Part shown: positions 9,345-18,538 of the stretch, piece after piece | Numbering within the stretch: the stretch's first letter is position 1 | How the letters are laid out: each line of letters starts with the position of its first letter | Origin: G963667675 sp964291545 | GTDB lineage: Bacteria > Chloroflexota > Dehalococcoidia > Lucifugimonadales > UBA3495 | Direction of reading: 5' to 3' | NCBI GenBank assembly: GCA_964291545.2 | Contig: OZ219861.1 | Coordinates: forward strand, 310,001 to 374,000 | Length of the DNA: 64,000 bases | The notes under the pieces: model-generated | Database searches by the model: none | What the model was told of the DNA's origin: nothing | What the model saw: only the letters and a program-made list of their open reading frames with translations | Translations under genes and position numbers: made by a program

Positions 9345-10013
9345 ATGAACGTTCAATCTCGTGACCTGCGGCGACAGCGTTTGGTAGACCGCGCCAAGGC
9401 GGAGTTTGCCAATAAGGGGTTTCACGAAACCAACATCTCCGAAATTGTGCGGCAAGCCGGAATCGCCAGGAGCACCTTCTATCAGTACTTCGACTCCAAG
9501 CTGCACCTTTTTCAGAGTATTTTCGACTCGTTCCTGCAGGACTTGCACGACGCCATTCAACCCATATCCCTTGCCGCCGGATCTCCCGCCCCATTAGTCC
9601 AGATACAGAACAACCTGACCAGGGTGCTGGAATTGGTGTTGAATGAGAAGGACCTTACCCGCATATTCCTGAACTATACCGGCGCACTGGACCAGAAGGT
9701 AGCAGGGCGAGTCAGCGAGTTCTATTCGCAGGCAGCGGGAATGATACAGCGCTCTCTGGCCCTGGGCATCTCGATGAACCTGGTGCGTCCCTGCGACACC
9801 CGGCTTACGTCATATTCGATTATCGGCGCAGTGAAAGAGGTGGCATTTCAATTGGCAACTTCCCAGGAGCCACGGCCCAGCACCGAGGAGCTGGTGCGTC
9901 AGCTTCTCGAGTTTGGGATGGACGGGGTGCTCGTCCAGTCTCAAAGCTCGCGGCTGGGATCAACCGGGCAAAGCACAAATCCTGAACTCTCCCCCATATC
10001 GCCTGCCCGGTAG
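9345..10013 (+). CDS. TetR/AcrR family transcriptional regulator
   Basis: 222 aa. The N-terminal DNA-binding domain (about residues 8-55) holds the family pattern ANKGFHETNISEIV followed by A-G-I-A-R-S-T-F-Y-Q-Y-F-D-S-K, a canonical TetR recognition helix. The rest is an all-helical ligand-binding domain of unknown ligand. It ends 60 bases before the HgdC-like gene on the same strand and may control it. A 10-bp palindrome (AGAACGTTCT, 10029-10038) between them is a possible operator. Confidence 0.88.
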   Translation: MNVQSRDLRRQRLVDRAKAEFANKGFHETNISEIVRQAGIARSTFYQYFDSKLHLFQSIFDSFLQDLHDAIQPISLAAGSPAPLVQIQNNLTRVLELVLNEKDLTRIFLNYTGALDQKVAGRVSEFYSQAAGMIQRSLALGISMNLVRPCDTRLTSYSIIGAVKEVAFQLATSQEPRPSTEELVRQLLEFGMDGVLVQSQSSRLGSTGQSTNPELSPISPAR

Positions 10014-10074
10014 GATAAGCCGGCAGCGAGAACGTTCTTAGGGGAACAACAGTCAGCAGTAGAGGTACGGCGCC

Positions 10075-11322
10075 TTGAAAACGAACACTGACATAGCTGT
10101 TTCAAATGGCCAGCCCGGAGTCCAGACGGTCCCCGAGAGTATTCTGGTGGGGCTGGACGTGGGTTCTACCACCGTGAAGGCGGTGGTCATGGACCCGGAC
10201 ACCGACGAGATCCTATGGAAGGACTACCAGCGGCACAACACTAAACAGCCGGAGATGGTCAACGAGTTCATTCTGAGGATCCGGGAAGCGTTCCCGTTGC
10301 CCCAGGACAAGATGCGCATATTCATCACGGGCAGCGGCGGCGGCACCCTCAAGGACTTCATAGGGGCCAAGTTCGTCCAGGAAGTGAACGCAGTCTCCTT
10401 GGCAGTGGAGCATCTGTATCCCGACGCCGGCTCAGTTATCGAACTAGGCGGCCAGGACGCCAAGATTATCATCTGGTTCACCGACAAGGAGACTGGGGCC
10501 AAGCGCAAGGTGCCCAGCATGAACGACAAGTGCGCCGGAGGCACTGGAGCGGTCATAGACAAGATTAACGCCAAGCTCCGGTTGTCCGGTGAAGAACTAC
10601 GGGAGCTGGAATACTACGACGTCAAGCTTCACCCCGTTGCCGGTAAGTGCGGGGTGTTTGCCGAAACCGACATCAACGGGCTCCAGAAGCAGGGAGTACC
10701 CTCTGAACAGCTGATGGCATCCTTGTTCGAGGCCATTGTCCAGCAGAACTTGAGCGTGCTGACCAGGGGCAACACCTTGCGGCCCACGGTGCTTCTGCTT
10801 GGTGGACCAAACACCTACATCCCAGCCATACGCGATTGCTGGAAGCACAACATCCCCAAGGTATGGGCCGAACGGAACATTGAACTGCCTGAAGGCGTTC
10901 CGCCCGAAGACCTGATCGTCGTTCCCGACAACGCCCAGTATTACGCCGCCATCGGCTCGGTGCTATACGGCAAGACCGAGGATGACCACGTAGGCGTGTT
11001 CATTGGCACCGAGGAACTAGAGGAGTTCATAGAAGTAGGCCGGACCAAAATGCGGGAGCAATCGGGAGACGTGGGTCTCGCAAAGACCAATGATGAACTG
11101 GACGAGTTCAAGAAACTGTTCGAAAAGCCGCCCTGGGAGCCGGCCGCGTTCGCCTCGGGCCAAGAGGTGGAAGCATTTGTAGGAATCGACGGCGGGTCCA
11201 CGTCTACCAAGGGAGTCCTGCTGGACAGAAATGGCGTTCTCCTGGCCAAGGCCTACCAGCTATCCAAGGGCAACCGCTCTCCGACAGCCAGGACATACTT
11301 ACGGAGTTGCGGGAATACGTAG
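10075..11322 (+). CDS. BadF/BadG/HgdC-type ATPase, N-terminal part of a frameshifted gene
   Basis: Opens at a TTG and runs 415 codons. It holds one complete activase domain (residues about 22-275) with G-L-D-V-G-S-T-T-V-K, E-L-G-G-Q-D-A-K and M-N-D-K-C-A-G-G-T-G, the phosphate loop and [4Fe-4S] Cys region of 2-hydroxyacyl-CoA dehydratase activases. A second activase domain starts at G-I-D-G-G-S-T-S-T-K but is lost after K-G-N near 11274, where the frame should continue P-L-S-D-S-Q-D-I-L. Restoring one C in the run at 11274-11275 joins this to the next ORF as a 1339-aa protein, the usual size of the activase-DUF2229 family. Activases use ATP to drive one electron into a dehydratase. The last 16 residues are out-of-frame junk. 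Confidence 0.85.
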   Translation: MKTNTDIAVSNGQPGVQTVPESILVGLDVGSTTVKAVVMDPDTDEILWKDYQRHNTKQPEMVNEFILRIREAFPLPQDKMRIFITGSGGGTLKDFIGAKFVQEVNAVSLAVEHLYPDAGSVIELGGQDAKIIIWFTDKETGAKRKVPSMNDKCAGGTGAVIDKINAKLRLSGEELRELEYYDVKLHPVAGKCGVFAETDINGLQKQGVPSEQLMASLFEAIVQQNLSVLTRGNTLRPTVLLLGGPNTYIPAIRDCWKHNIPKVWAERNIELPEGVPPEDLIVVPDNAQYYAAIGSVLYGKTEDDHVGVFIGTEELEEFIEVGRTKMREQSGDVGLAKTNDELDEFKKLFEKPPWEPAAFASGQEVEAFVGIDGGSTSTKGVLLDRNGVLLAKAYQLSKGNRSPTARTYLRSCGNT

Positions 11323-14093
11323 AGGGGCAAGGAGCAACGCTCAAAATATTGGGCCTGGCCACCACGGGTTACGCCAAGGACCTGCTCAAGGACACCCTGG
11401 GCGCCGACGTGGCCATCGTTGAGACGGTGGCCCACACCAAGTCCGCCATGCATTACTACGATGACGTGGACGTGATAGTGGACGTGGGCGGGCAGGACAT
11501 CAAAGTCATTGTGATCAACGACGGCAAGGTCAAGGACTTCAAGCTGAACACCCAATGCTCAGCGGGCAACGGCTATTTCCTCCAAAGCACCGCCGCCAAG
11601 TTCGGGTATTCCGTGGCTGAGTTTGCCGATGCGGCTTTCGACGCCGAACGGCTGCCCGTATTCGGCTACGGTTGCGCCGTGTTCATGGAGACCGACATCG
11701 TTAACTTCCAGCAACTGGGTTGGGAGAAACACGAGATAATGGCCGGCCTGGCCAAGGTGCTGCCCAAGAACATCTGGCTGTACGTGGTGGCCGAACCGAA
11801 CTTGAGAAAGTTCGGCACCAACTTCGTGCTGCAGGGGGGCACACAGCACAACCTCGCCGCAGTCAAGTCTCAATACGACTTCATCCTCTCCAAGATACCC
11901 GAAGCGAAGATCCGGGTGCACGAGTTCACCGGAGAGAGCGGGGCCATCGGCGCCGCCCTAGAAGCCATTCGGGTGGCAGCCGAGCGGGACTCTTCATTCA
12001 TTGGGCTTAAGGCAGCCGAGAACCTGGAGTTCACCACCACGAGGGACGAGTCGACCAGGTGCAGCTTCTGCAAGAACAAGTGCCTGCGGACCTACATTGA
12101 TACCGAAACGCCTCAAGGGGACAACCGCCGGTTTATCATAGCCACCTGCGAAAAGGGCACGGTGGAAAGCATAGACGACATGAAGGAAATCAAGGCGCGG
12201 CTGGCCGAAATCATGGACGCCAATCCCAACTTCGTCGAGAAAGCGTCCGTGAGGGCCTTCCGGACTACCGACCCACCCAAGGTTAGTTCGCTCAGAAAGG
12301 CGGAAGACGAGCAGGAAGAACAGAAGAAAGGGTTCTTTGCCAGGTTCAACAAGCGAAAGCCGGAGAACCTGCCCATGCCGGTTATACCCCAGGAAGTGCG
12401 CGTGCTGCGGCGGGATGTCAAAATCGGCATGCCCCGTGTGCTCAATATGTACACCTTGGCCCCCTTCTTCCAGGCATACTTCGAGTCCCTGGGAGTCGGC
12501 TCACAGAACATTGTCTATTCCGACTACACCGACCCGGCCATGTGGTACAAGGGGTCACGCCGGGGCTCCATAGACCAGTGCTTCCCCAGCAAGGTGGCCC
12601 TGGCCCACATCCATAACCTGATTTTCGATAAGAAGGGGAAGCAGAAGCCCGACGTCATCTTCTTCCCCATCATCAACAAGCTGAAGACCGAACTGGTCAA
12701 CGCGGAGGACAGCGCCGCCTGTCCCACGGTCTCCATCACCCCTGAAGTGGTCAAGGCAGCCTACACCAAGGAAGGGAACATCTTCGCCGAGAACGACATG
12801 CGCTACCTGAACCCTTCCCTGGACTTCACCGAGTGGCCGATGCTCGAGTGGGAAATGTGGAACTGTTTCCAGGACGTGCTACAGGTCACCTGGGAAGAAA
12901 ACCGGGAGGCTTTGGAGATAGCATTCCGGGCGTGGCGCGGCTACTTCGCTCAAATGAGGTCCGAATCTCGGCAGGTGCTGGACAAGCTGGAAGAGGAAGG
13001 GAAGCTGGGCGTGGTCATGCTGGCCCGGCCATACCACAACGACCCTGGCCTGAACCACGAAATCATGCAGGAAATCCAGAAGAAGGGTTACCCCATCTTC
13101 AGCATCGACTCGCTGCCTCAGGACGAAGACATATTGGAGAGGCTGTTCGGCAAAGAGGTAGAATCGGGCGTCATCACTCATGCCATGGACATCACTGACG
13201 CTTGGAAGAACGCTTACAGCGAGAACTCCAACAAGAAGATCTGGGGGGCAAAGTACGTGGCCCGGCACCCAAACCTGGTCGCCATCGACCTGTCCAGTTT
13301 CAAGTGCGGCCACGACGCACCCACTTACAACACCATCGAAAACATCATCGAGGCGTCAAACACACCCTACTTCACTTTCTTCGACATCGACGAGAACAAG
13401 CCCTCCGGCTCGATCAAGATCAGAGTGGAGACCATCGACTACTTCCTGCAGCGGTACCAGGAGCACCTGCAGAAGAAGGTTGCCTCCAAGAAGGAACTGG
13501 CGTACATGGTCGACACTTACCGCAAGGGGCTTCTCAGGGCCAATGCCAAAGCCGCGGCCGATTTAGAGCCTGCCGGACGCATCACCATCAGCGGTAACGA
13601 CTCCCGGCCTAACGGCCACAAGGCCGCCGACGGCCTGCATGCCAACGGCCACGGACGCGACGAGTGGGTCCCGGTCACCTTGGAGTTGGGTAGCAAGGGA
13701 GCCGGCAACGGCAACGGACACAGTCACGCGGCAGAAGACCAGCCGGCGCCGGTCCAAGCCGCCGCTCCCAACGGGAACGTGATGGACGTTAGCCCCAAGG
13801 TGGGCGATGGACAGCGCAGCCAAGTCCAAATGGATTCCGGGGCGTACAACAGCATACGGAAAGAGAACACCGCCGGAGACCCCGAGGAGGAAGAGTTCGG
13901 CAGCGGCTCTGCAAGCTGCAGCGTTCCCATTCGGGACTATCCGGTGAAGGCCTTCGCCCAGGACGGTGAAGCAATCGTAGGCCTTCCGGACGGGGATGAG
14001 GATGAAGCGGGGGTACAGTTTGTCCAACTGGGCAACTTCAAGCTGCCCAAGAAAGAGCGGTCCGAAGAGCCAGCGCCGGTAGAGGCCGACTAG
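11307..14093 (+). CDS. BadF/HgdC-type ATPase with DUF2229, C-terminal part of the frameshifted gene
   Basis: Homology in this frame starts at about 11276, before any usable start, so it is the downstream part of the 10075 gene. In order: the rest of the second activase domain (D-V-G-G-Q-D-I-K, then Q-C-S-A-G-N-G and the F-T-G-E-S-G-A-I-G-A-A-L-E motif), a Cys cluster C-S-F-C-K-N-K-C, a DUF2229 domain starting K-I-G-M-P-R-V-L-N-M-Y, and a further HgdB-like region. The last 150 residues are a low-complexity Asn/Gly/His/Pro and acidic tail, unlike the rest. The HgdB-like protein follows after 32 bases. Cytoplasmic, probably oxygen sensitive. Pathway unknown. Confidence 0.85.
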   Translation: MREYVEGQGATLKILGLATTGYAKDLLKDTLGADVAIVETVAHTKSAMHYYDDVDVIVDVGGQDIKVIVINDGKVKDFKLNTQCSAGNGYFLQSTAAKFGYSVAEFADAAFDAERLPVFGYGCAVFMETDIVNFQQLGWEKHEIMAGLAKVLPKNIWLYVVAEPNLRKFGTNFVLQGGTQHNLAAVKSQYDFILSKIPEAKIRVHEFTGESGAIGAALEAIRVAAERDSSFIGLKAAENLEFTTTRDESTRCSFCKNKCLRTYIDTETPQGDNRRFIIATCEKGTVESIDDMKEIKARLAEIMDANPNFVEKASVRAFRTTDPPKVSSLRKAEDEQEEQKKGFFARFNKRKPENLPMPVIPQEVRVLRRDVKIGMPRVLNMYTLAPFFQAYFESLGVGSQNIVYSDYTDPAMWYKGSRRGSIDQCFPSKVALAHIHNLIFDKKGKQKPDVIFFPIINKLKTELVNAEDSAACPTVSITPEVVKAAYTKEGNIFAENDMRYLNPSLDFTEWPMLEWEMWNCFQDVLQVTWEENREALEIAFRAWRGYFAQMRSESRQVLDKLEEEGKLGVVMLARPYHNDPGLNHEIMQEIQKKGYPIFSIDSLPQDEDILERLFGKEVESGVITHAMDITDAWKNAYSENSNKKIWGAKYVARHPNLVAIDLSSFKCGHDAPTYNTIENIIEASNTPYFTFFDIDENKPSGSIKIRVETIDYFLQRYQEHLQKKVASKKELAYMVDTYRKGLLRANAKAAADLEPAGRITISGNDSRPNGHKAADGLHANGHGRDEWVPVTLELGSKGAGNGNGHSHAAEDQPAPVQAAAPNGNVMDVSPKVGDGQRSQVQMDSGAYNSIRKENTAGDPEEEEFGSGSASCSVPIRDYPVKAFAQDGEAIVGLPDGDEDEAGVQFVQLGNFKLPKKERSEEPAPVEAD

Positions 14094-14125
14094 ACACCCG
14101 ATAACCTAGCTAGGGAGGAAACCAA

Positions 14126-15664
14126 ATGGCCAAGGTATTGGACGAGCAAGACATCGAAACCCAGGTGGCGGAATACGAAGCCAACCTCCGGCAGGAGATG
14201 GGCTTAGAGGAACAGGAAATCACGCACTTCCAGAAGCCCTACGAGTTCAACTGGCCCAAAGAGCAGAAAGAGTCCACGACGATTCTGTGGGGCGGGCTGA
14301 CTGCGGCCCACGAGGAGCTTGTAACCGAGGCCATGAGAGGCCTGGGTTACAACGTAAGGATAATTCCGACGCCGGACAACGACTCACTGGCCACGGGTAA
14401 GGAATACGGCAACAGGGGCCAGTGCAACCCCACCTATTACACGGTGGGAAACCTGGTCAAGTACCTGAAGGGCCTTGAGGAAGCGGGCGAACAGGACATC
14501 GAAGACCGGTACGTGTTCGTCACCGCCGGAGCCTGCGGACCGTGCCGGTTCGGAATGTACGAATCAGAGTACCGGAAGGCGCTGCGAGACTCGGGGTTCG
14601 ATAGGTTCCGGGTGTTGCTGTTCAAGCAATCGGGCGGCCTTAACCAGGACAACGGCGACTCCGCCTTGGAGCTTAACCCCAAGTTCGGGATGGCGCTGAT
14701 CAAGGGCGTCATGGTCGGCGACATGATCAACGACCTGGGCTACAAAGTCCGTCCTTACGAAGTCAACGAGGGGGATACGGACCGCGTCACCAAGGAAGCC
14801 CTCACATTGGTGGGCGACACCCTGCGGGAAGGGAAATCCGTTTGGAGAGCCTTGCGCCGCGTCCGCAAGATGTACAAGGACATCAAGGTCGACTACACCA
14901 GGGTGAAGCCCAAGGTGAAAATCACCGGCGAGTTCTGGGCCCAGACGACTGAAGGCGACGGCAACTACCACATGTTCCGCTGGCTGGAGTCGGAAGGGGC
15001 CGAGGTGATGGTGGAACCCATCGGCACCTGGATCGAGTACCTCATCTGGGCAGCCCGGCAGAATGCGGAGCAGCACCTGGTCATCGACAAGACGAGGAAG
15101 AGCTTCATCCGCAAGGTCAAGCTGGTGCAAATAGCTTTCAGGATGTATTACAACCTCTACCGGTGGGGCCTGGGTTTCAAGACCGACTCCCTGCCGAACC
15201 AGAAGAAGCTGGCCGAATACGCAAAGGCCTACTACGACACCCACCTGAAGGGCGGAGAAGGTCACCTGGAGATCGCCAAGAACATCATGGCGACCAAGGA
15301 CAAGCATGCCCAGATGGTGATCTCTCTGAAGCCCTTCGGCTGCATGCCCAGCACCATGAGCGACGGCGTACAGAGCCGGGTGGTGGCGGACTACAAGGAC
15401 GCTATTTTCCTGCCCATCGAGACGTCGGGAGACGGGGAGGTCAACGTCAAGAGCCGAACCCAGATGAAGTTGTACGAAGCCAAGGTCAAGGCCCGGCAGG
15501 AGATGGCGGAGGTCTTGGACAAGTACAACGTGACCATCGAGCAGGTGCGGGACTACGTGGCCAAGCACCCCAAGTTCAACGACCCCATGCGGAAGGTGCC
15601 GCACCACCACGGTATCAGCACCGCGGCCAACTTCGTGGCCATGGTGGCGCCTCACGTCAAGTAG
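14126..15664 (+). CDS. 2-hydroxyacyl-CoA dehydratase HgdB/D-component-like protein
   Basis: 512 aa. It starts at an ATG 5 nt after AGGGAGGAAA. The conserved parts are I-L-W-G-G-L-T near residue 54, E-Y-G-N-R-G-Q-C-N-P-T-Y-Y-T, A-G-A-C-G-P-C-R-F-G-M-Y and L-K-P-F-G-C-M-P-S-T-M-S-D. These Cys positions resemble the iron-sulfur ligands of the 2-hydroxyglutaryl-CoA dehydratase D-component family. It pairs with the activase gene 32 bases upstream, forming a two-gene unit closed by a strong terminator. The true substrate, and whether it is a classical dehydratase at all, is not shown by sequence. Confidence 0.82.
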   Translation: MAKVLDEQDIETQVAEYEANLRQEMGLEEQEITHFQKPYEFNWPKEQKESTTILWGGLTAAHEELVTEAMRGLGYNVRIIPTPDNDSLATGKEYGNRGQCNPTYYTVGNLVKYLKGLEEAGEQDIEDRYVFVTAGACGPCRFGMYESEYRKALRDSGFDRFRVLLFKQSGGLNQDNGDSALELNPKFGMALIKGVMVGDMINDLGYKVRPYEVNEGDTDRVTKEALTLVGDTLREGKSVWRALRRVRKMYKDIKVDYTRVKPKVKITGEFWAQTTEGDGNYHMFRWLESEGAEVMVEPIGTWIEYLIWAARQNAEQHLVIDKTRKSFIRKVKLVQIAFRMYYNLYRWGLGFKTDSLPNQKKLAEYAKAYYDTHLKGGEGHLEIAKNIMATKDKHAQMVISLKPFGCMPSTMSDGVQSRVVADYKDAIFLPIETSGDGEVNVKSRTQMKLYEAKVKARQEMAEVLDKYNVTIEQVRDYVAKHPKFNDPMRKVPHHHGISTAANFVAMVAPHVK

Positions 15665-15692
15665 GCCTAGCCCGTACCTCTGAGGGACCTTG

Positions 15693-15725
15693 AAGAATCC
15701 CCCTGGTTTGGGGGATTCTTCTTTT
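15693..15725 (+). terminator. Rho-independent terminator after the HgdB-like gene
   Basis: A perfect 11-bp stem (15693-15703 with 15710-15720) around the 6-base loop TGGTTT, followed by CTTTT. It lies 29 bases after the stop codon. Confidence 0.9.
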
Positions 15726-15834
15726 GAGGCTTACTTTCTTTGACTGAATGGGGCCTTCGCCACCTACGCCTCGAGCCCGCCGCGTTGACAGGGTGATGCA
15801 TGCCAATTAATCTATCGGTGCTTTGGGCCAGACG

Positions 15835-16662
15835 ATGAAACTGTTAGGAAAGACAGCATTGGTCACCGGCGCCAGCCCCAACATCATGGGTGGCATTGCC
15901 GAGGGGCTGGCCGCGGCCGGGGCCAAGGCCGTATGCGTCGATATAAACCCCGACTACGCCTACGGCTGCGCCCGGTCCATAGCCCGGCAAGGCGGGCAAG
16001 CCATGGGGCTGGTCTGCGACGTCTCGGACGAGGCCCAGGTTATGGAGACCGTGGACCAGGCCGAGAAAGTCTACGGGGGCGTGGACATCCTGGTTAACGG
16101 GGCCACCATCTTCAACTCCAAGGGCGTGCTGGACATGCCGGTGGCGGAGTGGAGAAGGCAGACCGACGTGCTGCTGACCGGGGCGTTCTTGTTCACCAAG
16201 TACGCGGCGCAGCGCATGATCGCCCTGGGCATTAAAGGCAACGTCATCAACATCATCTCGACTGCGGGGCACCAGGGCGAACCCGGAAACGTAGGCTACA
16301 GCACCGGTAAGGGCGGGCTTTTGAACTTCACCAGATCGGCGGCCATGGAACTGGGCAGATACGGCGTCCGGGTGAACAGCCTGACTCCAACGGCTACCGA
16401 CACTGCGGAAGGGACAGAGCGGGCCGCGCGCTGGGCGGTGCCTTGGCCGGCGCCCCGACAGGGGGAAAGGGACAAGGGCCTGTTGCCCGACCCCAGCACC
16501 GGCGTTCCCCTGCGCCAGTTGCCCAGCCCCAGGCATTATGCCGCCGCCGCGGTGTTCCTGGCTTCCGATGACGCCGAGATGATCACTGCTTTCGACCTGC
16601 GGGTGGATGCCGGGGCCATCTCCCGCTATTGGCCCTGGGACCCTTCCAGGTCTGACGCATAG
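15835..16662 (+). CDS. SDR-family NAD(P)-dependent oxidoreductase
   Basis: About 275 aa from the ATG at 15835 (a TTG at 15823 adds four residues; neither has a clear ribosome site). It has the cofactor-binding motif T-G-A-S-P-N-I-M-G-G near residue 12, the adenine-ring acidic pair C-D-V-S, N-G-A (a variant of NAG), a Ser in I-I-S-T-A-G and the catalytic Y-S-T-G-K. It is a classical short-chain dehydrogenase/reductase. The C-terminal part holds an insertion rich in Pro and Arg before the usual A-V-F-L-A-S-D-D-A-E motif. Substrate unknown; followed by the GatC-like/amidase pair, perhaps co-transcribed. Confidence 0.9.
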   Translation: MKLLGKTALVTGASPNIMGGIAEGLAAAGAKAVCVDINPDYAYGCARSIARQGGQAMGLVCDVSDEAQVMETVDQAEKVYGGVDILVNGATIFNSKGVLDMPVAEWRRQTDVLLTGAFLFTKYAAQRMIALGIKGNVINIISTAGHQGEPGNVGYSTGKGGLLNFTRSAAMELGRYGVRVNSLTPTATDTAEGTERAARWAVPWPAPRQGERDKGLLPDPSTGVPLRQLPSPRHYAAAAVFLASDDAEMITAFDLRVDAGAISRYWPWDPSRSDA

Positions 16663-16768
16663 ACACACCGCCGCACGGCTACTGCGACGGGGCCTACGGC
16701 TGGGAAGGCGTTGCACAACGATAGCGGCCAATAGACGGAACCCCAAGCCCCAAGCTGGAGGAATCGCC

Positions 16769-16972
16769 ATGAGCACGACAGACAGCGACGGAGTCTCCCC
16801 GGAGGTGTTCCGGCAGATGACGGAGCGAGCCGGGTTGGGCTTGACCGACGAAGAATTGGAGCGTCTCAAGCCTCTGTACGGCCTGTACCTGGAGTTCGTC
16901 AACCAGATTCACTCCGTCGACCTCCAAGCCGAAGAGATTGCCATGGCCTTTAACCCTGAATGGCAGTCCTGA
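16769..16972 (+). CDS. GatC-like small protein, probable amidase partner
   Basis: 67 aa, starting at an ATG preceded by GGAGG with 7-nt spacing. It is helical; E-R-A-G-L-G-L-T-D-E-E-L-E-R-L-K-P resembles the start of GatC/AtzG-type small subunits, which wrap around an amidase-family partner. The amidase gene starts 78 bases downstream, which supports a two-subunit amidase. The longer open frame starting at 16607 overlaps the SDR gene and has no ribosome site, so I reject that start. Confidence 0.65.
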   Translation: MSTTDSDGVSPEVFRQMTERAGLGLTDEELERLKPLYGLYLEFVNQIHSVDLQAEEIAMAFNPEWQS

Positions 16973-17050
16973 CAGGGATTGCGCCCATGCTCCCCAGCCG
17001 GCGACACCCACTGGAACCTGTCGGGGGTATGCTAAAGGGCAGAGAAAGCC

Positions 17051-18457
17051 ATGCCGGACGTTGAAGACGAGCTACACTACCTGACCATTCAAGAAGCGGC
17101 GGACAAGATCCGCCGGCGCGAGCTGTCGCCGGTGGAGGTGGCGCAGGCTTGTCTGGACCGCATCGAGTCCACCGAAGACCGGCTGCACTCGTTTATTACC
17201 CTGTTGAGAGACGAGGCCCTGGAGCAGGCCCGGGCGGCCGAGGCCGACATCTTGAACGGGGGCTACCGGGGGCCGCTGCACGGCATCCCCTACGGCCTCA
17301 AGGACCTGTACGACACCGCCGGGATACGGACTACGGCAGCATCCAAGGTGGACTTCGACCGGGTTCCGCAAGAGGATGCTACGGTGGTCACCAGGCTCAG
17401 GGACGCCGGAGCCGTGCTGGTGGGCAAGCTGGTAATGCACGAGTACGCCACCGGCGCTCCCGACTTCACGTCGCCGTTCGAGCCCGCCCGCAATCCCTGG
17501 AACCTGGAGCATGCCACGGGCGGGTCCAGCAGCGGGTCGGGTTCGGCGGTGTCGGCGGGGCAGGTGATGGGGGCGTTGGGGTCATGCACCGGCGGGTCGA
17601 TCAGGGGGCCGGCGTCGCTGTGCGGCATCGTGGGCCTGAAGCCGACTTACGGCCGGGTCAGCAGGCACGGCGTGGTCACCCTGAGCTGGTCCCAGGACCA
17701 TTGCGGCCCGATGACCCGGACGGTGTGGGACGCGGCGGCGATGCTTCAAGCCATCGCCGGCAGGGACCCCAAGGACCCGACGACCAGCAGCGCTCCGGTA
17801 CCCGACTATGCGGGTTCCCTAGGGCAGGACATCAAGGGCCTTAGGATAGGGGTGCCCCGGCACTACTTCTTCGAGCCCAGCCCCCACGTCAACCCGGAGG
17901 TGGTCGCCGTGGTTGAGAAGGGTCTTGGGGCGCTGCAGGAGTTGGGCGCCGAATTGGAAGAGGTGAACGTACCCAACCTGGAGTACGCCAGGGCGGTGAA
18001 CGCCATAGTCATGGCCGGCGAGTCCTATTCCTTCCACGAAAAGAACCTGAAGACCAGGCCCAACGACTTCGGCGAGGCGGTGCGGTCGCGCTTCCGGATG
18101 GGGGCTTTGCTGAGCGCCAGCGACTACGTCCAGGCCCAGCGATGCCGGCAACTGGTCAAGAGGGGGTTCGCCGAGGCGATGGCGAAAGTTGACCTGCTGG
18201 TCACGCCGACCACGGCCTATCCCGCACCACGCTTCGAGAGCTACGATACGGCGTTTACGCTGCGGGGGCCCAGCTTCACCGCACCGTTCAACGTCACCGG
18301 GCTGCCGGCCATCTCGATTCCCTGCGGCTTCACCGAGGCGGGACTGCCGGTCGGCATGCAGCTTGTGGGCAAGCCTTTCGACGAGCCGACGGCGCTGCGG
18401 GCGGCCCATGCCTACGAGCAGCACGCCGGGTGGTCCAAGCTACGACCGCCGATTTAG
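17051..18457 (+). CDS. Amidase signature enzyme (GatA/AtzF-like)
   Basis: 468 aa, full length for the amidase signature family, which hydrolyses amides with a Ser-cisSer-Lys triad. The Lys is in P-Y-G-L-K-D (Lys84), the cis-Ser in T-G-G-S-S-S-G-S (Ser159) and the nucleophile in C-T-G-G-S-I-R (Ser183); the 75- and 24-residue spacings agree with GatA. The true gatB lies at 22952-24481 on the other strand, so this may be a metabolic amidase rather than the tRNA-dependent GatA. The small GatC-like gene directly upstream leaves both possibilities open. Confidence 0.88.
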   Translation: MPDVEDELHYLTIQEAADKIRRRELSPVEVAQACLDRIESTEDRLHSFITLLRDEALEQARAAEADILNGGYRGPLHGIPYGLKDLYDTAGIRTTAASKVDFDRVPQEDATVVTRLRDAGAVLVGKLVMHEYATGAPDFTSPFEPARNPWNLEHATGGSSSGSGSAVSAGQVMGALGSCTGGSIRGPASLCGIVGLKPTYGRVSRHGVVTLSWSQDHCGPMTRTVWDAAAMLQAIAGRDPKDPTTSSAPVPDYAGSLGQDIKGLRIGVPRHYFFEPSPHVNPEVVAVVEKGLGALQELGAELEEVNVPNLEYARAVNAIVMAGESYSFHEKNLKTRPNDFGEAVRSRFRMGALLSASDYVQAQRCRQLVKRGFAEAMAKVDLLVTPTTAYPAPRFESYDTAFTLRGPSFTAPFNVTGLPAISIPCGFTEAGLPVGMQLVGKPFDEPTALRAAHAYEQHAGWSKLRPPI

Positions 18458-18498
18458 GTCCGTCCACCGTAGCTGGAGAGTGTTGAGGACTCGTTGAC

Positions 18499-18538
18499 CC
18501 CCCTCACCCTAGCCCTCTTCCGCGTTGGGGAGAGGGGA
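18499..18538. repeat. REP-like inverted repeat (CCCTC...GAGGG type)
   Basis: A palindromic unit of the form CCCTCACCCTAGCCCTCTTC plus GGGGAGAGGG. A related copy lies at 22607-22645. It overlaps the stop codon of the macro-domain gene and may act as its terminator. Confidence 0.55.

Noticed and set aside
14564..15655. 363-aa minus-strand open frame inside the HgdB-like gene
   Set aside because: His/Val/Leu-rich composition typical of the antisense of a GC-rich gene; no family motifs.
16607..16768. Longer start for the GatC-like protein
   Set aside because: Overlaps the SDR gene and lacks a ribosome site; ATG 16769 has GGAGG.
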